Source: Nematostella vectensis (Eukaryota; Cnidaria; Anthozoa; Actiniaria; Edwardsiidae). From it: 64,000 nucleotides of DNA. A model generated the notes under the pieces. The model saw only the letters and a list, made by a program, of their open reading frames with translations. It searched no databases and had not been told where the DNA came from. The position numbers and the translations under genes are program-made. Where the stretch lies: the NCBI RefSeq assembly GCF_932526225.1, contig NC_064042.1, forward strand, positions 14,147,040 to 14,211,039. Reading direction: 5' to 3'. Positions 13,590 to 53,935 of this stretch are shown here, piece by piece (within the stretch, counting starts at the first letter, position 1; the number at the start of each line of letters is the position of its first letter).

Positions 13590-13780
13590 TTTTTCTTTAT
13601 ATTTCGCAGTTGTTATATGCCCGATACTCAGGAAAGAATTTCAATTGGGGCTTACGCCCTGTTTTCTTCTCCCGTCATGTTGTTTCTTATTATCTTTATT
13701 TTGTATACTTCCTATTGTAAACCGTAGTATTTTTGTGTGACAAAGCCAATAAACTAAACTAAACTAAACTAAAAGGTCCT
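13590..13780 (+). mobile_element. Probable 3' end of a truncated LINE
   Basis: An AT-rich, UTR-like stretch ends in CAATAAACTAAACTAAACTA, a short pentanucleotide tail typical of non-LTR retrotransposon 3' ends. There is no coding part. This is an inference from the tail alone. Confidence 0.35.
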
Positions 13781-14668
13781 CAGTTGACTAAAGTACCCGA
13801 CAGTACTCAATTTCTTCAAATAACCTAGTTAATTGTAGTTCAAAGTATTCTATATTTGTCGAGAAAGGGCAAGCGATTTTGAACTGAATTTTGTTATTGG
13901 TTAATAACTGGACGTTTTTTTTTTTTTTCCATTTTCTCAAGTGGTTTTCAGCGTAGCGTAGAATACTTCAGCTTCGGTTGCCCTTTTCAGTTATCACCGA
14001 GAGCAGAGTAAAACCGAACCGTCTTGTTCGAATACTTCCATTAAATTGATTTATTCGAAGCTTAACTTTGTTATAAAAATGTCTTTTTTTGTAAAAAGAA
14101 AGAAAACAAGAAAAGAAAAGAGCACAGGTAAACCGTAGGAGAAATAAAACATAGAAAAAGACAAATACATTAAAACCTTTTAATTCAGATTTATTCCCCC
14201 ATATAAAACCTACAGTATAAACTCAAACAACCTCAATTTCCCCCAAAAAAAATCAAATTCTTTTCTAAATAAACAGACGTTAAGACGGGTAAGATACATG
14301 TTTCGTCATGTAGTTCAAAAGACGTAATACTCGTTTTAGCGCACTGGACGCTTATGTTTTAGTCAGTCCTGTGGAAAGGGTGCGAGCTGATCTCAAAACA
14401 TAAACGATAAAGCAATAGAAACAATGGGGGTGACAATTATTTGGTCAAGATCGGAAACGATAACGTCACGTACCTAAGCCGTGCATAAGGTAATTCTTAA
14501 TTCGTAAGTTTTTGGTTGAGAACTAATTTAATATCTTATGTCTCAAAGAGGGCGCTCATTCGAGGGAGGGGGTGTGTTGAGTCAGGGCGCTAAAATAAGC
14601 ATTCACGGCAATCCAAGTCGAGACAGTCCGCGTGACGTAAGAACAGTCCGTGTGACGTCAGTGAAGTA

Positions 14669-17600
14669 CTATTGTAGAGTCTCTTTGTCAAACTGATACT
14701 CCCCCAGCCCTTCCCCTCCAAGTCGCCTCAGCGTACTGACATAGTTTGATAACTGCTTGATGCTGTCCATTTGCTCGTTCAGGAATGTCTCCTCAATGAA
14801 GTCCTGCATCTGTAAGGAGGGATGACGAGGTATTTGAGCACACATCGTGACTATCTATAAGCAAAGCGCATGTGCGTTGGTGTTTACCTGTGCGTCATTC
14901 TCTTCCTGGGCCTTGCGGTGGAGAGCCTGGAGCGAGGAGAGAATCTCTTTTTCTAGTGCCAGGGCATCCTCCATCGCCATCAGCCCATTACCCCACTGGT
15001 CGCGGCACGGGGTCTGGGGACAAGCAAATAGAGATCCTTGATTTCAGATAAAGCGAGCGCGCCCCCGGGAGTTCTTGGAATTTTTTTTCCTCCAAGAATA
15101 AGATCAAAGGCTTAGAGAGGCACAAGTGATGGGCTCATTCATAGTAATTTCATCACACTTGTACGCTCCTAGAGATGGGCTCGCTCATAGTACCTATATC
15201 ACAGTTGTACACTCCTAGTGATGGGCTCACTCATAGTACCTATATCACAGTTGTACGCTCCTAGAGATGGGCTCACTCATAGTACCTATATCACAGTTGT
15301 ACGCCCCTAGTGATGGGCTCACTCATAGTACCTATATCACAGTTATACGCTCCTAGTGATGGGCTCACTCATAGTACCTATATCACAGTTGTACGCTCCT
15401 AGTGATGGGCTCACTCATAGTACCTATATCACAATTGTACGCTCCTAGTGATAGGCTCACTCATAGTACCTATATCACAGTTGTACGCCCCTAGTGATGG
15501 GCTTACTCATAGTACCTATATCACAGTTGTACGCTCCTAGTGATGGGCTCACTCATAGTACCTATATCACAGTTGTACGCTCCTAGTGATGGGCTCACTT
15601 TTAATACCTATATCACAGTTGTACGCTCCTAGTGATGGGCTCACTCATAGTACCTATGTCACAGTTGTACGCTCCTAGTGATGGGCTCACTCATAGTACC
15701 TATATCACAGTTGTACGCTCCTAGTGATGGGCTCACTCATAGTACCTATATCACAGTTGTACACTCCTAGTGATGGGCTCACTCATAGTACCTATATCAC
15801 AGTTGTACGCCCCTAGTGATGGGCTCACTCATAGTACCTATATCACAGTTGTACGCTCCTAGTGATGGGCTCACTCATAGTACCTATATCACAGTTGCAC
15901 GCTCCTAGTGATGGGCTCACTCATAGTACCTATATCACAGTTGTACGCTCCTAGTGATGGGCTCACTCATAGTACCTATATCACAGTTGTACGCCCCTAG
16001 TGATGGGCTTACTCATAGTACCTATATCACAGTTGCACGCTCCTAGTGATGGGCTCACTCATAGTACCTATATCACAGTTGTACTCTTCTAGTGATGGGC
16101 TCACTCAAAGTACCTATATCACAGTTGTACGCTCCTAGGAATGGGCTCACTCATAGTACCTATATCACAGTTGTACGCTCCTAGTGATGGGCTCACTCAT
16201 AGTACCTATATCACAGTTGTACGCTCCTAGTGATGGGCTCACTCATAGTACCTATATCACAGTTGTACACTCCTAGTGATGGGCTCACTCATAGTACCTA
16301 TATCACAGTTGTACGCTCCTAGTGATGGGCTCACTCATAGTTCCTATATCACAGTTGTACGCTCCTAGTGATGGGCTCACTCATAGTACCTATATCACAG
16401 TTGTACGCTCCTAGTGATGGGCTCACTCATAGTACCTATATCACAGTTGTACGCTCCTAGTGATGGGCTCACTCATAGTACCTATATCACAGTTGTACGC
16501 TCCTAGTGATGGGCTCACTCATAGTACCTATATCACAGTTGTACGCTCCTAGTGATGGGCTCACTCATAGTACCTATATCACAGTTGTACGCTCCTAGTG
16601 ATGGGCTCACTTTTAATACCTATATCACAGTTGTACGCTCCTAGTGATGGGCTCACTCATAGTACCTATATCACAGTTGTACGCTCCTAGTGATGGGCTC
16701 ACTCATAGTACCTATATCACAGTTGTACGCTCCTAGTGATGGGCTCACTCATAGTACCTATATCACAGTTGTACGCTCCTAGTGATGGGCTCACTTTTAA
16801 TACCTATATCACAGTTGTACGCTCCTAGTGATGGGCTCACTCATAGTACCTATATCACAGTTGTACGCTCCTAGTGATGGGCTCACTCATAGTACCTATA
16901 TCACAGTTGTACGCTCCTAGTGATGGGCTCACTCATAGTACCTATATCACAGTTGTACGCTCCTAGAGATGGGCTCACTCATAGTAGCTATATACGCTCC
17001 TAGAGATGGGCTCAGGGTGGAACCTGTTTAATGATCAATTTCGACATCAAATTGTGTCGGTCTATGTGACTTTGTATTGTTTAAGATAAAAAGTTACTTA
17101 CAGGGATGTCATTCAGCTTGACACGTCCGCCACGTTTGGTAAGATATGCCATGAACTGAAACAACAACCACACAATTGTAAGCTTTATATAGCATTTAGT
17201 TTGCAGTGCAGCGGTTTTTACCATTTGGGCATGCTCCCATTCTTCCTTTGATGACTTTTTGAAAAACTTGTTAAATCCCGGTAAGTTGATGTCATCTCTA
17301 TCAAAATGGAATGCCTGAAAGAGTCAATGATATTGAATTTAACAACAACAACAAAATCTACCCAAATCTTTTTACACTTGCAATATACAAGTTGTTCATA
17401 AGGACAAAACCGCTACTATAGTAACCTAGATAAAGAAAGGCGCGTTAGGGGGTCCCCATGTGAACCCCCCTAGCTACTAAATTTTACCAGTTAAGACACT
17501 ACCCACGTACCATGGACAAGTAGGTGTAGTGAGCGTAAAGCTCCTTGTTAATCTGCTTGTTGATTGGTCCTTCAAGCTGGTTCATTGGTGACGTCATACT

Positions 17601-19441
17601 GAGGGGCGCCTTACTTGTTGCGTTGCCGAAATAGTCATAGTTCTTTGTGTAGCCCCATTTAGCGGCCTTGGCATTCTATAAACAAACAGTGTCGATATTA
17701 TTATTGTATTAGACAAAACATGACACTATCACTCGACTATTGTATGCTACAGTGAAAAAGAACTGCGGGCGGGTGGCATTGGTCGTAGGAATTATGTAAA
17801 CTCAGTGCCCGATTCTTAGCCAAAATATCAAGATACATTTTGTGTGGGTGTATTGATGTCTGATGACTAAGGTTGTGCCACACTTTGTAATAACAATCAG
17901 GCGCGTACCAAGGATTGGCTGAAAGGGGAGGGGGCTCACAGTCATAGGTATTATATAGAAAAGCATAGTTTTTGAAGATTCCTTAATAAGAAATCCCCCA
18001 CTCACCTTAATAAGAAATCACAAAGCCCCCCCCCCCCCTGTGTTTTGTACGAGCCTGACACTGTGCCACATTTGTAATAACACGATGCCACATTTACTAC
18101 AAGGTCGCGCCACATTTGTAATAACACGATGCCACATTTACTATAAGATCGTGCCACATTTGTTATAACACGATGCCACATTTACTATAAGATCGTGCCA
18201 CATTTGTAATAACACGATGCCACATTTACTATAAGATCGTGCCACATTTGTTATAACACGATGCCACATTTACTATAAGATCGTGCCACATTTGTTATAA
18301 CACGATGCCCCCACTCACCCACTCACCTTAATAAGAAATCACAAAGCCCCCCCCCCCTGTGTTTTGTACGAGCCTGACAATGTGCCACATTTGTAATAAC
18401 ATGATGCCACATTTACTATAAGATCGTGCCACATTGTAATAACACGATGCCACATTTACTATAAGATCGTGCCACATTTGTAATAACACGATGCCACATT
18501 TACTATAAGATTGTGCCACATTTGTAATAACACGATGCCACATTTACTATAAGATCGTGCCACATTTGTAATATCACTGTGCCACATTTACTATAAGATC
18601 GTGCCACATTTGTAATAACACGATGCCACATTTACTATAAGATTGTGCCACATTTGTTATAACACGATGCCACATTTACTATAAGATTGTGCCACATTTG
18701 TAATATCACTGTGCCACATTTACTATAAGATCGTGCCACATTTGTATTATCACCGTGCCACATTTGTAGTCAAGTCGTGCCGCATTTGTGACTCGGCAAA
18801 AATGCTTATCCTATTCACCTCGTTTGACTTGATATTATTATCATCTTCCTGTGAAACAAAACGAAACCCTACTATTAGCTTTAAGCCTAAAAGATCCAAA
18901 GAAAAAGGCATAAAATCTATTATCGAAAAACTAAACAAATAGATAAGCGGCTCGTCTATGGTACACCCTTTTTTTAAAGAGCCTTTTTTATTTAAGAGTC
19001 CAGCCAGAGATTTTACCAAATTTTAAGAACATGTTAGGAACATGCTCAGGCTCAGATAGCAGATTTTTTTTTCTTTTTTAGTGCTGATGCGTTCTAATGC
19101 AGAATCAAATTGTGCTCATAGTAACAACCTTATTATTGCTATTTACCATTAGTGTAATTCTCTTCCTAATAATTCATTGGGTATTATAATCTTAAATATC
19201 CTAAAATTTAAAAACATCATTAAGAACATATTCAGCCTTAAAATGTCCCAAAAATAAAAACGGTTCAGCCTCAACTGATAATTAGACGTCCTTATAAATA
19301 AAAGAGTGTAGTGAAGCTTGGAGCCTCTCGTCTGGTGCCCAGTGAATTATTTACCTCGTAATCCCTTCTCATTTTCTTGATGCAGTCTATTCGCGATTCC
19401 GCAACAACCACAAACATCAACACCAGCGCGAGTAGCTTCAT
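14669..19441 (-). CDS. Secreted heavy-chain-type ferritin (6 exons, complete)
   Basis: Ferritin cages oxidise Fe(II) and store iron; this one should enter the secretory route. Exons: 19441-19355, 17675-17511, 17314-17222, 17155-17102, 15013-14888, 14809-14669. All introns are phase 0 and the product is 221 aa. Residues 1-16 are a signal peptide (MKLLALVLMFVVVAES). The four-helix ferritin fold follows: INKELYAHYTYLSM, then FDRDDINLPGFNKFFKKSS with EEWEHAQM, ALALEKEILSSLQALH and FLNEQMDSIKQLSNYV. The ferroxidase ligands of heavy chains (E, Y, E with ExxH, E, Q) are all present, so it should be catalytically active. The start is set by the signal peptide. An N-terminal extension of about 30-45 residues precedes the core, as in other secreted invertebrate ferritins. 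No iron-responsive element was found upstream. Intron 1 and intron 4 are dominated by minisatellites. Confidence 0.95.
15126..17012. repeat. 46-bp minisatellite filling ferritin intron 4
   Basis: About 41 copies of a 46-bp unit (for example AGTGATGGGCTCACTCATAG followed by TACCTATATCACAGTTGTAC) occupy nearly the whole 2.1-kb intron between ferritin exons 4 and 5. Copies differ by few bases. A variant with TCACTTTTAATACC recurs near 15595, 16610 and 16792, showing block-wise duplication. Confidence 0.97.
18000..18795. repeat. 44-bp minisatellite in ferritin intron 1, split by a duplicated block
   Basis: The unit is a dimer of two GTGCCACATTT half-units (GTGCCACATTTGTAATAACA plus CGATGCCACATTTACTATAA and GATC), about 16 copies. 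The leader at 18000-18064, with a C-run and GTTTTGTACGAGCCTGACA, recurs at 18313-18383, so an array together with its leader was duplicated. Confidence 0.93.
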
Positions 19442-22292
19442 GTTTCTTGAAGGCAACAAAACATTATTAAAAGACCTAGGGTTATAATGGCTGTCATCGT
19501 GAGATTTTCTTCATACAGACTCTATCCCCCCCTCCCCCCACCCCAAATGGACTTTGTCCTTCTGTGCCTCGATTTTTGAGAAAATACCTATTTTTTTAAA
19601 TCTTAAAAAAAGTAAAAGACTGTATTTTGGAGAACGCATCCACCAGTCCCCAGTCCGCCTCCGGATCCTCGTTTGCACCCGTTTCCTTTGTTTCTTATCA
19701 TCGGCATCCGATCATCACCTTCGGCGGTTGGTTTTTTGCTTAGCGCATTTTTTTTAAGGAATACTCTACAACTGTACAAGAAGTGTGAATAACTCATATC
19801 TACACAATCTGCAAATAGGACCTTTCTACATTGTCAATACATCTTGGTAGTCAGTATTTTTTTATCGTGTGATAATTGATAACATTTTGAGGCATTTATT
19901 AAAGGCTATAATTATCGGATACTGTTTGTAATCACCATTGGATCCTCTAGAAATGTGCATTTGCGTCTCGTAAGTTTTAGAAATAAGTATACTCCCATAA
20001 CTAAACTAAACTGATAAATCAAGAAAAGGTAGAAATTGATTTTTAAAGTCGTGAAAGAATGTTTGCAGATATGACCTCTTAAACCTTCAGAAAAAAAAAC
20101 ATCGTAGCAAATCACCATGTAAGGAGTCGTAACACATATTGTGCTACAGAACAAAACAAATCTATTACACTATTAAGCTGAACAGAACTCTGGCTTTACA
20201 AACCTGGTTGTGTGATGCCCTAGTGAACCACTGTCTCTGAGAACAAGCTGTTATTCGATTCCTTGGTGTATTTTGGCCTGTAACCCGATAGACCACGACG
20301 TCAGCCTGGTGAGCTTGTGTATCGAGTTCTTGTCACCACCCGGAAGGGTCAAGGTTGGCATCCTGTTGTGTGACATCCTACCCTGGGTACCAGAGGCTCC
20401 GAGCATCGCGGCGACAATGATTTGAGCGAAACGAGAAAGCCAGGGTCAGGCCCGTATCCAGGATTTTGAGCGTGGTGGTTCGTTTTTCCATTTCAGATGT
20501 TTTTTATGTAATCTATCTTGTTTTTAAAATATTGCTTTTTAACATATATCGATAATAATAAAGATAATTATTATTAGAAAAAATATAGTTTTTTTTTCAA
20601 AGATATATTGATGTGCACGCTATATTTCCAGCCAACCTTTATTTCCAGCCAACCTTATATTTTTATTTGTTCTTAGCGGACCTTCAAGCAAGCCGGGTTG
20701 GGGGGGGGGGGTGGGGGTTCGTCCGAACCCCCCCTGGCTACAGGCCTGAGGGTAGTGACATCCCGTCTATCAACTGAGAAGTGCAGAGGGCAAAAGCTGC
20801 CCCGATCTCAGCATACTTCCTGAGGTCTCCGTACTGATGTAGGCACATTAGAAAGTTTTTTATTAAAAGCTTTCACCTTAGAAAGTCGCTTTGAACTCTA
20901 CTGCTCTAAGGAATGACACTTTGGGCGTGGTCGGAAAAGAGTAAGCATTCTTTCACGGGGGGAGGGGGCACCGTTAGGAGGTTCCTGGGCTATTCTCCCC
21001 TTCTCCGAAACTTTTAATTCTGGTAGGCTCTGAATAAGCCCCAAATCGTTCAAATCCAGTGCAAGGAAGCTGCTACTGCACCTTGTACCCACTCATCAAA
21101 GGAGGGATACAATAATGCTTCCTTGTGATTAGTCTACCATATAAAAATTGGCAGGCGCGCGTCCAAAGGGGTGTTTAAGAGGTTCGGACCACCCTGCTAA
21201 TAATATGACGAGCTGACAGAGAAAAAAAGGGCAAGTTTTACCAAAATAAGGTCTGGTTAACTTCGGTAAGCATGAATTTTTTTTCATAGAGGTTCCTCAT
21301 GTTATGTAAACCAACATATCAAAAAGTGTTTTTTTTTAATGGATTCGTTTTCAAGTTATCAGGCCCGGTTAACCCGCAAACAATTTCTATGCGTGTATTT
21401 AAATTATAAAAGTTTCCAGATAGAACTAGTGACCTATTACCTGAGCTTAACATGCCGATTTGAAATTAATTGATCCGTGCTCTGTGAATTATTATTTTGT
21501 GCCTCACCTTGAGGTTTTCTTCTGACAAGCCCCGGATTGGCGTGAAGCCCTTTCATGATTAAAATAGACTAAAATACTAGACAGTGCTTTCTTTTTATAG
21601 TTTCAAGTTTAAAAGCGGAAATTTAAAATAAGGCGAAGAAATAATTTATTCATTTTTCAAGGCTAGGTTTGGACTATGTCTCGTACACGCTATACCAATT
21701 GCCTAGGTCACGCAATGCTTTTTGGTCACGCAACAATACGGCCACGAGATATTTCCCATTATGACTGGGTGCAGAAGTCAACCATTCTTTGATCTTATCT
21801 CTACAAAATTCAGATACCTGTCCATTATCCTAACTTTTTCCTTTTTTAAAAAAAATACCACAATGGGGGCGACCCAACGACCTCTTTCAGAGAATTGCTG
21901 GTAATAAGAGTTTTTTGTAAATGGCGTCATAATGTACTTTTAAAGCAAATCCTTATCCTTATTTAGCAACCTTAAAGTGCTATAGGGTGATCATGAGCAC
22001 TAGTCTCTGATGGAGCTGCCTTCAAAAATTATTGAGCATTTTATGCTTGTTAGCAAAAGTGTAGGAGTTGCAGTTTTATTTCGAGCTACAGTAGTTTGAT
22101 TTCTTAGTTTAGTTATTTGGCCATCAATTTGGAAACCACGGCTGCAGAGAAGTGGAACTAGAGATTTCTTTCTTAAAATACAATGACTTGTTATCTAACA
22201 GTTAGCCTAGCAGTGGGGATATTTTAGTCTCTGTCTCTTGGAGTCTAACATTCAGCATAGCAGTGTTGGTATTTAGCATCTTCTTCTCTTGG
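19442..22292. other. Intergenic region between ferritin and FIS1
   Basis: No conserved exon was recognised on either strand. It should contain the ferritin promoter and 5' UTR (near 19445-20250) and the FIS1 3' UTR (just below 22293). A short TIR element lies at 20447-20748. The remainder is AT-rich unique sequence. Confidence 0.6.
20447..20748. mobile_element. hAT-like MITE
   Basis: The 302-bp element begins CAGGCCCGTATCCAGG and ends CCTGGCTACAGGCCTG, imperfect terminal inverted repeats. The interior has a long G-run and a GTTCGTCCGAACCCC palindrome. CAG...CTG ends fit hAT-type elements. No clear 8-bp target duplication was seen. Confidence 0.5.
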
Positions 22293-22527
22293 TTACTTGG
22301 ATTTGCTAGCTGCAAAAAGCCCAACCAATACTGCTGCACCGCCAAGAATGAAGGCAGTGCCACCTAATATCCCAAGGCCAAGCAACCCATCTGGAAATGA
22401 CAGGGAATACATAATCCTTGTTAAGTTATAAAGACTATGTTATTTTTATCATTATCATGACCACGATCATAACCACAGCATTATTACCACATCATGATCA
22501 TCATCATAACCATCACCACATTAACAT

Positions 22528-22577
<50 letters not shown>

Positions 22578-24553
22578 CCACATTAACATCATCGTCGTCA
22601 TCATCATCAACATCATCATCACCACCATCATAACAATCATCACCACAATCATAGCCATCACCAACATCAACATCACCACCACCATCATAATAACTACCAC
22701 TATCACCATCATCACCACATGATCATCATCAAACAACAATAAACAACAATCATTAAACTGCTCCACCACCATCATTACTTATAGCATTGCATTCACAATC
22801 CTAATCACTATATCACCATAATAATTACAATAGCTGTACATTACAGTTAGGAGTGGCCGCACCATACGTTATATATGGTATAATCTATCAGATAGACTAT
22901 AAATCATATAAGGTGATTAGGTGATTATATATAGGTGATATAATCTATTATCATCATTATTTTAAAATAGGTCATTCAAAACAAGAAACAAACCCTTCTG
23001 CATCTGTGACTGTATTTTGTCCTGTAATTCTAGGGCTTGTCTATTTTGTGGTTCAATTTGCAGAACTCTGTTCACATACTTCAAAGCTGTTTTGTATTCC
23101 TGAAGTTTTGAGAAAAGTATAAGCTCATCAAAATATGATTAAGACATCCATAAGTATTCACACAAAAAAACTCAAATCAATTTACATGTAATTTGTAGTT
23201 TGCCTCTCCTAGAAAATATAAGTAATCTCTTTGATCTGTTCCACTATGGCAAAGCCCTGTAAAATTAAAGAAGACATATTATAAACAAACCAGCTGATAT
23301 CAATCCCATGGTTAGTTGAGTATGTTTAACACCAAAAGGATAATACCTGAGAAACCAAGAAGCCCCCCCCTCCCCCACTGAAAACATATGATAGACTCTA
23401 ATAATGCTGGTGTAGGTGTCCGGAAACACAGGAGGAGTTCAAATGGTCAAATGATGAAAGATTGGTAGATTGGTTCAGGAATCTCTGAATTCAGCCTAGG
23501 CAGATCCAGAATTACTTGACATCTCGACATTGGGGAGAAGGTGTTTTTATAAAACATGCATACAGCTGTCAGCCCCAGAAAACCTTACGTTTTGAGAATT
23601 ATTTTTCAGGGGAGGGGTGGGTATACCCTTGCAGGCATTCCCTGCATAGAAAGCTCTCGTACACAAAACCACTTTCGATCTCACGAGGGTATTAGTTAAG
23701 TTGTGCTACACAGGAAACTATTGTTTTAATTTTAATAGAAAGTGTTGATTTTCTATATAGAATAATTTTTCGGAAGCTATAAAAATCGCTAAAACGCGGG
23801 AGATCTGGTGCTTAATGCAGGAGAGATGGAGAGGGGGTCCAAAATCTTGAGACTCCCGCCTAATGCAGGAGAGTATACAGGTGTACATATGTAAAGAGGG
23901 GTCAATTTTGTTGTTGCTAGCTCCCATACATGTCTTCTAGAATTAGAGTCTGATGACAGGGGTACTGCCATCCCTTCTCAGGGATAATCTGTTAATTGTC
24001 ATATTACTTGATACTATCATTCTGAAAAATAGGCTCGTTTATCAGATAAAGTTTACCTTGTAATAACGAGGCTCCTTTCACAATATTATTCTTGCTGTTG
24101 CTTCGGACGAGGCAGTAAGCATAGTTGAACTGCGTGTTTGCTGTAACCTCCCCATTTGAGGCTTCTCTGATATAAATATCTTCAAATTTCTTTAGAAATA
24201 ATGAAAGATCAATATAAGTTCATTTTTTTCCTATCATCATTTCTAATATCTTTAGGACTCAACAAGAAGTATACCCTGGTCCCAGAGCCTTGAGCGTCTC
24301 TCTATTAGAGAGTCTCTCTAAATAGAGAGACACACGAGGCTCTGGCACCAGGGTACAGGAAGTAATATTAGTAAAGTTAAATCAGGGAGTAAATGGAGTT
24401 GAAAACGATAGTCGAATAACAGAAGAATACCAAAGCTTACAAGAAAAGCATTTTTAACGCTTTAGTGCAATAAATCACTAATATTTATAGTTCTTAAAGG
24501 CAATCGTGTGATAGTCAAACCTTTAGATCTTCTGCACTTGTGATTTCGTCCAT
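22293..24553 (-). CDS. FIS1: FIS1, mitochondrial fission 1 protein (5 exons, complete)
   Basis: FIS1 is a tail-anchored adaptor of the outer mitochondrial and peroxisomal membranes that takes part in organelle division. Exons: 24553-24521, 24189-24057, 23256-23186, 23099-22994, 22390-22293; phases agree and the product is 146 aa (human about 152). It begins MDEITSAEDLKKFEDIY. The TPR-like helical bundle follows: NTQFNYAYCLVRS, then DQRDYLYFLGEANYKLH and EYKTALKYVNRVLQIEPQN. The C-terminal anchor is a glycine-rich span, LGLGILGGTAFILGGAAVLV, ending in the short basic tail SKSK. All these segments align with animal FIS1. Intron 1 carries a small Mutator-like MITE, and intron 4 an ATC repeat. 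The ABCC4-like gene begins divergently 442 bp upstream, suggesting a shared promoter. Confidence 0.96.
22418..22790. repeat. (ATC)n / (ATG)n simple repeat in FIS1 intron 4
   Basis: A degenerate ATC/ACC trinucleotide tract with an uninterrupted ATC core near 22530-22575. It gives spurious ORFs on both strands. Confidence 0.9.
24272..24355. mobile_element. Short Mutator-like MITE in FIS1 intron 1
   Basis: An 84-bp, almost fully palindromic element runs from TACCCTGGTCCCAGAGCCTT to GAGGCTCTGGCACCAGGGTA. It is flanked by CAAGAAGTA (24263-24271) and CAGGAAGTA (24356-24364), a 9-bp target duplication with one difference. The ends match the 915-bp element at 34086-35000, so the two belong to one family. 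Confidence 0.75.
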
Positions 24554-24995
24554 GTTTTGATCATCTTCCCTAATGAGCCTACGATTTTACAGCGGCAGAT
24601 CCCGATGACATCACGAAGACATCTCGAGTACCTTAGGGACATTCTATTTATAGAATACACATTTTTATTACATTGTTACTGACCACTTTAAGGAAACATA
24701 ACTCTTGTCACTTTTAGACTGATATCTTTTGATCCCTAAACAAAGATATTTTTGAATCTTGAATAACAAAAGTGTGATATTCCTTTGCTTAAAACCACAG
24801 GACTCCCAATCAATATGTAAATTTGTGGAACCGGGGGTGCTGTGGTTTGTTGATCAGATTTCTTGCTACTTTTGTGACGGACCGGATTTCGACCGATTCC
24901 AGGGTAAAAACTCCACGAAACATCAAAAGCAAGCTGCCGATGTTTGACTTCTTTGTGTAGTGTGTGCTATGCGTTAATGAGCTTCATCTATCCTG
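24554..24995. promoter_or_regulatory. Putative bidirectional promoter, FIS1 / ABCC4-like
   Basis: 442 bp separate the two divergent start codons. The space must hold both 5' UTRs and both promoters unless upstream non-coding exons exist. No TATA box stands out. Shared control is an inference from spacing. Confidence 0.5.
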
Positions 24996-52232
<27,237 letters not shown>

Positions 52233-52621
52233 GTAAGCGTATTAACCCTATCAATAGTTACAATACAACCTTCTCTGTATTGTTTTTTTATTGTAATGTT
52301 TCTAAATTCATTGAAGTAACTAGTTATGTTGACTCAATAAATCTGAAGAAAAAAATTCCCAAGGCTTTTATACAAGGCAAAATACGAGCAATATTTTCGC
52401 TTCTTGTAATGATTTCTTGAAAATCTGGCAGAAGGGTTTCTTATTCCGGGCAATTTGTTATTTAATCAAATGATTTTTCGTCAAAGCACCGGAAGTAACA
52501 AAAAAATCCATACTACAAATAACATTACAAACAGTAAAAGTAATTTTATTTTACGTTTGTTTTGTTTGTTTTTACCAACAAAAACGACAAAAACAATAAC
52601 GTAGGTTACTTTAAAGAAAAC

Positions 52622-53935
52622 TTTTATAATAATAATAATAATGCTCGTTTATTTCAACCGTTTGCAGTTCTTTTACAACTGAATTACCGGTGGGGTCAGC
52701 TAACTACAAAATACATTACACCATACATAATTCATAATAACATTAAATCCCCAGCATATTGCGCTGAGACGAATTTGGAAAAACGGTCCGTGCGACCCGG
52801 AACCACACTATGTGAGCGCTTAGATCTTAGGGAGTATGGCGAGTTGGAGGATATAAGTCTGCTTGACACTAGGGGGTATAAGACGCTCCCCTGTTTGATA
52901 TTGCTTATGAATTTTCTGCACACATTGTGACGCCGCGCCTCTAAAGAAGACAAGCATGCGCGTTCGAGGGCGTCCTCGTAGCTAAGGCCACTACCGAAAA
53001 TTATTCCTAGAGATCTTTTTTGAATTCTTTCTAAGGCAGCACATAGGTATTGCGGAAGGTTGGAAAAGACAACGCAGGCATACTCTAAGATGGACCTTAT
53101 AAGAGAACAGTACACAGACACTAATTCCCTTTCTGAGACACCACATGATTTTAGTTTTCTGAGTGCATAGAGACGACGGTTTGACTTTTTGATCACATAG
53201 TTACAGTGCGATGACCAACTAAGGTCCGAAGAGATATACACACCGAGAAGCTTGAAACTGGTGACTGACTCAATAACGGAACCGCCGACCGCTATTGGTT
53301 GGCACTGAGAACTATTGTACTGTAAAAAATCAACCCGCATCTCCTTGCACTTACTAGGATTTAACAGCATGTTATTATTTTGTGCGAAATTGTTGACATT
53401 ATTTACCATATGTCTCATGACAGATGGAGCGTTGCGAGGAATTATTTCTAGAATAGATAAGTCATCAACGTATTTCACCCTAGGACCCCAGGCGCGCACT
53501 AGATCATCTACCATAACTGCAAATAAAATGGGGCTCAATTTGGTTCCCTGAGGAATTCCACCATTTGGGGATTTACAAGCTGATGACGAGTTAGCAATTT
53601 GGACACTCTGTGACCTGCCTTGAAGAAAAGCGGCAACCCACCTGACTAAGGAGGGGTGTAACCCATAGCTAGAAAGCTTACTTAGCAAGATACGATGATC
53701 AATAATATCAAAGCCCTTTTTGAAGTCTGCAAAAAAGAATCTTAGCGAACAGTTGCCATTATCCAGCGCTTCTAATGCGAGATGTAATAAATAGACTAAC
53801 GCTTGAGAAGTTGATCTACCTGCAAGGGCGAACTGTTTGGGGTCAAGTTTACTAGTTAATGAGGGCGTAATCCGGGACAAGGTGAAACTTTCCATTATTT
53901 TAGCAACTTGACTTGTTGACTATGCTTAATATTTG
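52622..53935 (-). mobile_element. 5'-truncated LINE (CR1/Jockey-type RT) in ABCC intron 21
   Basis: The - strand frame 53895-52732 encodes 387 residues of a non-LTR reverse transcriptase. It shows FFADFKKGFDIIDHRILLSK, GIPQGTKLSPILFAVMVDDL, catalytic YVDD and NPSKCKEMRV, followed by the usual thumb region (LLGVYISSDLSWSSHCNYVI). The endonuclease and the first RT motifs are missing at the 5' side. The 3' end runs into an ATT microsatellite at 52622-52640. The frame is intact across the surviving part, suggesting recent insertion. Assignment to the CR1/Jockey group is by general resemblance. Confidence 0.85.

Larger units (their letters stand above)
8618..14668. other. Intergenic region without a recognised gene
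   Basis: This lies between the divergent side of the integrin gene and the 3' end of ferritin. No exon series or conserved protein was found on either strand. Open stretches such as 9671-10018 (+) lack coding character that I can recognise. It holds the paired hairpins at 10296-10396, a probable LINE 3' tail near 13590-13780, and AT-rich unique sequence. The integrin promoter should lie near 8620-9000, but no clear core element was identified. Confidence 0.6.

Noticed and set aside
20200-20260. Possible iron-responsive element upstream of ferritin (CAGTGG loop on - strand)
   Set aside because: The flanking five bases do not pair and no bulged C is placed correctly.
22418-22775. ORFs of 66-71 codons on both strands
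   Set aside because: ATC/ATG trinucleotide repeat in a FIS1 intron; poly-Ile/Met by composition.
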